Source of the DNA: Orthonyx spaldingii
Lineage: Eukaryota; Chordata; Aves; Passeriformes; Orthonychidae
Assembly: GCA_013397795.1 (NCBI GenBank)
Contig: VZTJ01005306.1
Coordinates: 1,124,808 to 1,188,807 of the forward strand
Direction of reading: 5' to 3'
Length of the DNA stretch: 64,000 bases
Numbering within the stretch: position 1 is the first letter of the stretch; every line of letters begins with the position of its first letter. The notes under the pieces are model-generated. The model made no database searches, was not told where the DNA came from, and saw only the letters and a program-made list of their open reading frames with translations. The translations under genes and the position numbers were made by a program. Below are positions 60,111 through 64,000 of this stretch, piece after piece.

Positions 60111-63100
60111 TGCGGGGTTCCCGGGCAAGAGAAGGGATTTTTGTGCACCCATTGAATACTCAGAATACCTTTCTTCTCTGCTTCCACCTTCTGCCTTAAT
60201 ACATAGAGAGAACCTTCATCTCATATATGTGTTCTCACACAGAGATGTGTGTGAAATGTACACAGATTTATATCTGTGCACAATTATCCCTGTCTCACTC
60301 CCAGCCACATGAACAGATTATGCAATGCAATGTCATGGAAGGAGTGATTCTGCTAATGGAAGAATAAATGAGGATTCAATTATGGAAAGCAATTATTCTT
60401 TTTAAGTGTTGCATCTAGCATCTAAAATCTTTACCTTTGGGGACATACAAATCTACTACATTAGCTGGTTCAAGCTGTTGTAGTTTATGTAGCTAGCAAA
60501 CCGTGTTAGTAAACTGGACGAAGCTGTACTCTGAGGACTCCCTGCTGCAGGCTACTGTGGATAGCTCATACCCAACCTAGTTCAGCATGTATGACATCTG
60601 TGAATGGTAAATGCTACCACCTTTCTTTTGAGGTATACTTTGAAGTCTGTGATGCAAGATGTACTAAAAGTGGTCAAAAGCAAACAACTTTGCCACCTGC
60701 TACTACCATTGTGTTTGAGACAGTTGTGTGATTTTCTAACTGGGGCGTGATCAGCTTGGAAATGAAAGTACCCTTAAGAAGAAGGGAAATATGGTTTACA
60801 TTAGAAACAGTTTCTTAAAAGTACCTAGGATGAAGTTCTCCATAAGAGGAGCTGAAGCCAGCAGACTAGAATCATGTTCAAAAGCTCATGAAAAGACATG
60901 ACACAACAATCACACTTTATCTGGTCTACTCCACTTTTTCTGGGCTTCCTTCTTCTTGCTGAGCAATTTGCATTAAAACTAGATTTAGCGGCTACCTCTT
61001 CTACAGAAGCAAGTGCGCCAAGCAGCCTGGGACTATGGAGATAGTACGTTTAAATCTCAGGGGCTTTTAGAAAAAAACAGACAAGGTATTTGTAAGCAGC
61101 CAAAATTAGCTTGAGGCAGCTGTATCTCAGTGCAAAGCTGTGGAGCCTGGAAACAACTCCTCTCTTTCCTACCAAAGAAAGCAGAGATGAAGAAAACATC
61201 TGATCTGTGCACCTCTCGAACACAGAAGTGTGAACAAAAACTCTGCTGCCAAATAGCAAAGAAATATAGAGAGGGTTCATGCTTAGAAATGAGAAGTGTG
61301 CTTCACATTTAAATATAAATGTTGTTTATTTGAGAGGGAAATCTTTGATCTGAGGATTACACCTAACTCTGTACTTGAAGAGCAACTTATTCCAGTGAGG
61401 GCCTGTGAAGATTAGGCTTTCATGCACTATAGTAATCCAGATAAGTAATTGTTACAGGAAAGACTGTATTGAAATGACTTAAGTTAATGAACAGGTGTTA
61501 AAACACATTTTACAAAATGAAGTGTATGTAAATTAATCGTAGGGCAAAGACCTTGGGATGTTCTACAACTACTTTTTCTGTAGAGCTGAAACTAAGCAAC
61601 CCTAAAATGAGAATTTATTGGTGGTCCTGAAAGACAACGAGGGCATCTGTGCACATCCCTTGAAATTCATGGGGCCTGAGAAAAACTATGTAAGCTAATA
61701 AGGGACTTAAAAAACATAGCGGTGTCTTGAAGTGCCTCTTATCTGTCTATCCTCTTCTGTGTGCTGTGATCCCTCCAGCTGCAGCTAAGGAGGTGAGACA
61801 ACACCAATTAAGACCTTTCCTAATGCACAGAAATGGAGATCCTTCCCACTCCTTTTTAAATGTTCTTTTTTCAACCCTTATGGAAAACTTGGCAAACAGG
61901 TAGGGCTTTGCAGCATATCCTGAAGGTCAGCACTGAAGAGGTAAAAAAAAGTAAAACTTGGCATTAAAACAGCTAAATAAAGGACTGACATCTTGCCACT
62001 ATTATCTATTTCCATGAGAGGTAAATGAGGTCATGCCTAACTGCATTTATATCAAGCTAAGTAGCCCAAAAGAACAGCTCAAAAAACCCTTTAGGCTTGC
62101 CAAGGTCCTAAACAGTCATTATCTTACATAGGACAAATTAAGGGACATTTATTGAGGGACTAGGAGAATCTTTAATTAAGGTGAAGAATAAATCCTGACT
62201 TGCAATCCTTATACTTGTTTGGTTCCAAATTGGAGCATAAGTAAAATGAGTAGGTTATAAGAAGAAGAAAATAATTTCTAATATAGAAACCTGCATGTCT
62301 GTGAAGCTCAAAAAGACAAAAAGAGTGAAACCCTCCAAAATAACTACATTGATTTCTTTAACCAAACAAATAGAAAAGAAAAATGTCTTCTATTTAATGT
62401 TGTCCTAATTAATTCTGCAAGCATTATTCTTGTGTTCCTGTGGAGTTAATTACAAATCAGTTTAGTATAATTAGATATTAATATCCTCAACAATATTTTC
62501 TAATAACTCTTAACAGTATCATTGCTCAGTGGAGATATTTTATAAGTGTAGACCAGGTCTCAGAATCCTGCAATAACCAGCTGATTGTTTGCTGAAGACA
62601 TATTAGACAGAATTGCAGAATCCGGCCTTAACATTTAAAATTTTAATATTACAACAGAATTCATCACATTGCTGTTTGGAAGCTATTTGAAGAATTCAGG
62701 TGCACAGTATTCGTGTAGAATAATGCTAATCTTTTTTTTTTCAAAATTCAGAGCACAGTATGAATTTCCAACTCAGCATTTACAAACACGTTGGAAAAGA
62801 TAAACTGTAGACTGATGTTACCTAAAGCAAGATTACTGACCAATAACTAGAATTCTTTGGGAGGTGTGATTGACAGGTAGATTTGTCCCAGCCCTTACGG
62901 CCCTCTCTGGAGATACACAGACACTTGAAGCAAAGGATGGCCACTACAGTTTCTTCTCAAATGCAGGATGTAAGAGAGAAATTCTAACCAGAGCTCTAAA
63001 AGAATGGGAGGAAGATTATGAGAAATTAATCAATCCATGAACAACGTATCTTGCAGTGTAGCAGATGAATACAATGTCTTTTCTGTCTTTTGGCACCACC

Positions 63101-63954
63101 ATCCCATAGCCCTTTGAAATCCCCAGCAGTATTTCCCATATGTTCAGTAATTACGAAGTTTCTTACACCATAATTACTCCTTCTTCTAATTCTTTATGTA
63201 AGTCACAACTACAGGATCAATTTATCAAGTGCTGCATCAGCTCTGTATACCATAGATAGACATAACTCAACGTTGAGATATAGAGAGGGCTCTGTGTATC
63301 TACTAGACAAATACCAGTCTTCAAAATATTTTTAGGAAAGCCATAGCCATAGTTGGAAGTACAAAGAGATAACTAAATTATTTTCTTACTCTATACATTT
63401 CATTACAGATTTCAGTCCATACTTGGTCTATAAATGTTATATAAATATCAAGAATCGCTTTACTTGGAGGATGTGAACAACTGTCTTAGGTTGTAAACTT
63501 GAAGAAGTTTAATGAAAAAAACAGGTATGTTGATAGCTTGCTTAATGTAGAATTCAAATATCTCTCCCATAAAAAATTTTGGATGTTTTTTTAAGAATTT
63601 CCTATCTTTAGAGAATTGTTTTCAGTGAGGTTCAGGCACAGGATTGGTATTTCTGTCATCTTTTTGGCAGCAGCAACTGCAACCAGAAAAGACACCATCA
63701 GTGGGAAGGCTAACAAGCACCAAGTACCAGCAACCCAAAAAGGGAGATGCTGGGAGCTCTGGAGGCAGATGCTGCCTGAAAACAGAGTTGCTATTGGGAC
63801 AAGTTAACCAGTACCTTTTGACACTTCAGGATAGAAATTCTAACTACAGGCCCATAACAGGTGGGTATATGGAACTTTGTAAAGTGAAGAAAATCCGCTT
63901 TATTACTTTAGTGGAGAATATCAATACCTTAAGGATGGTGGGAAAGCAGTGTGT
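60111..63954. other. Intergenic or intronic, nothing supported
   Basis: AT-rich. A 7-bp-arm hairpin (tcacaca ... tgtgtga) lies near 60233-60254. Overlapping + frames at 63616-63807 and 63644-63964 (the latter 106 codons) have no recognisable domain. I consider them chance or decayed repeat. Confidence 0.45.
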
Positions 63955-64000
63955 GGAAAGATAAGGCAAAGAACAAGGCTTATTCAGCCTGGTAAACATA
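63955..64000 (+). mobile_element. Possible start of a CR1 fragment at window edge
   Basis: aaggcttattcagcctggtaaa at the very end resembles the CR1 segment ggctcttcagcctggagaa. Only some 20 bases can be compared, so this is a weak call that needs sequence beyond the window. Confidence 0.25.

Overview
This 64 kb window reads as AT-rich, non-coding or deep-intronic vertebrate nuclear DNA, almost certainly from a bird. The main evidence is several 5'-truncated CR1 LINE tails. These include the avian 3'-end module (cattggaacagactgcccag...gtggcacttag) and its reverse complement (tcatagaatcatagaatt...ccaacc). There is also one solo-LTR-like sequence of a type common in bird genomes. No bacterial-style operon, tRNA, rRNA or CRISPR array was seen. 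I recognise no protein family in any open frame. The long open frames lie in repeats, in the CpG-rich block, or in unremarkable sequence.

Layout. 1-16 kb: sparse sequence with CR1 relics at 1498-1630 (+) and 6401-6632 (-) and simple A/C or A/T tracts. 16-20 kb: a candidate + strand exon (16280-16360), a weaker - strand one (17177-17217), a long stem-loop (18012-18099), a CR1 relic (19097-19215) and an uninterrupted (GAAA)44 array inside a 228-nt all-purine strand. 20-30 kb: ordinary sequence with a perfect 18-bp-arm palindrome (22068-22105), a short 11-bp-arm hairpin, and splice-site-bounded micro-exon candidates. 30.1-30.6 kb: the only CpG island, with a GC box and a minisatellite built from 11-bp modules. 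This is the best promoter candidate. 34.8-35.4 kb: a very old CR1 copy. 36.6 kb: a candidate first coding exon. 47.0-48.6 kb: a candidate exon and two diverged copies of an otherwise unrecognised ~195-bp sequence. 53.4-54.1 kb: the LTR flanked by a 26-bp near-identical direct repeat. 55.8 and 59.6-60.1 kb: two further CR1 relics.

The window fits a gene desert or the inside of one or more large introns. The exon candidates rest on splice-site and reading-frame appearance only; none is matched to a known protein. I see no convincing new multi-gene system. The most interesting signals are structural: the stem-loop whose five transition differences would all be G-U pairs in a minus-strand RNA, the perfect palindrome, the local ~195-bp duplication, the modular CpG-island minisatellite, and the odd flanks of the LTR.
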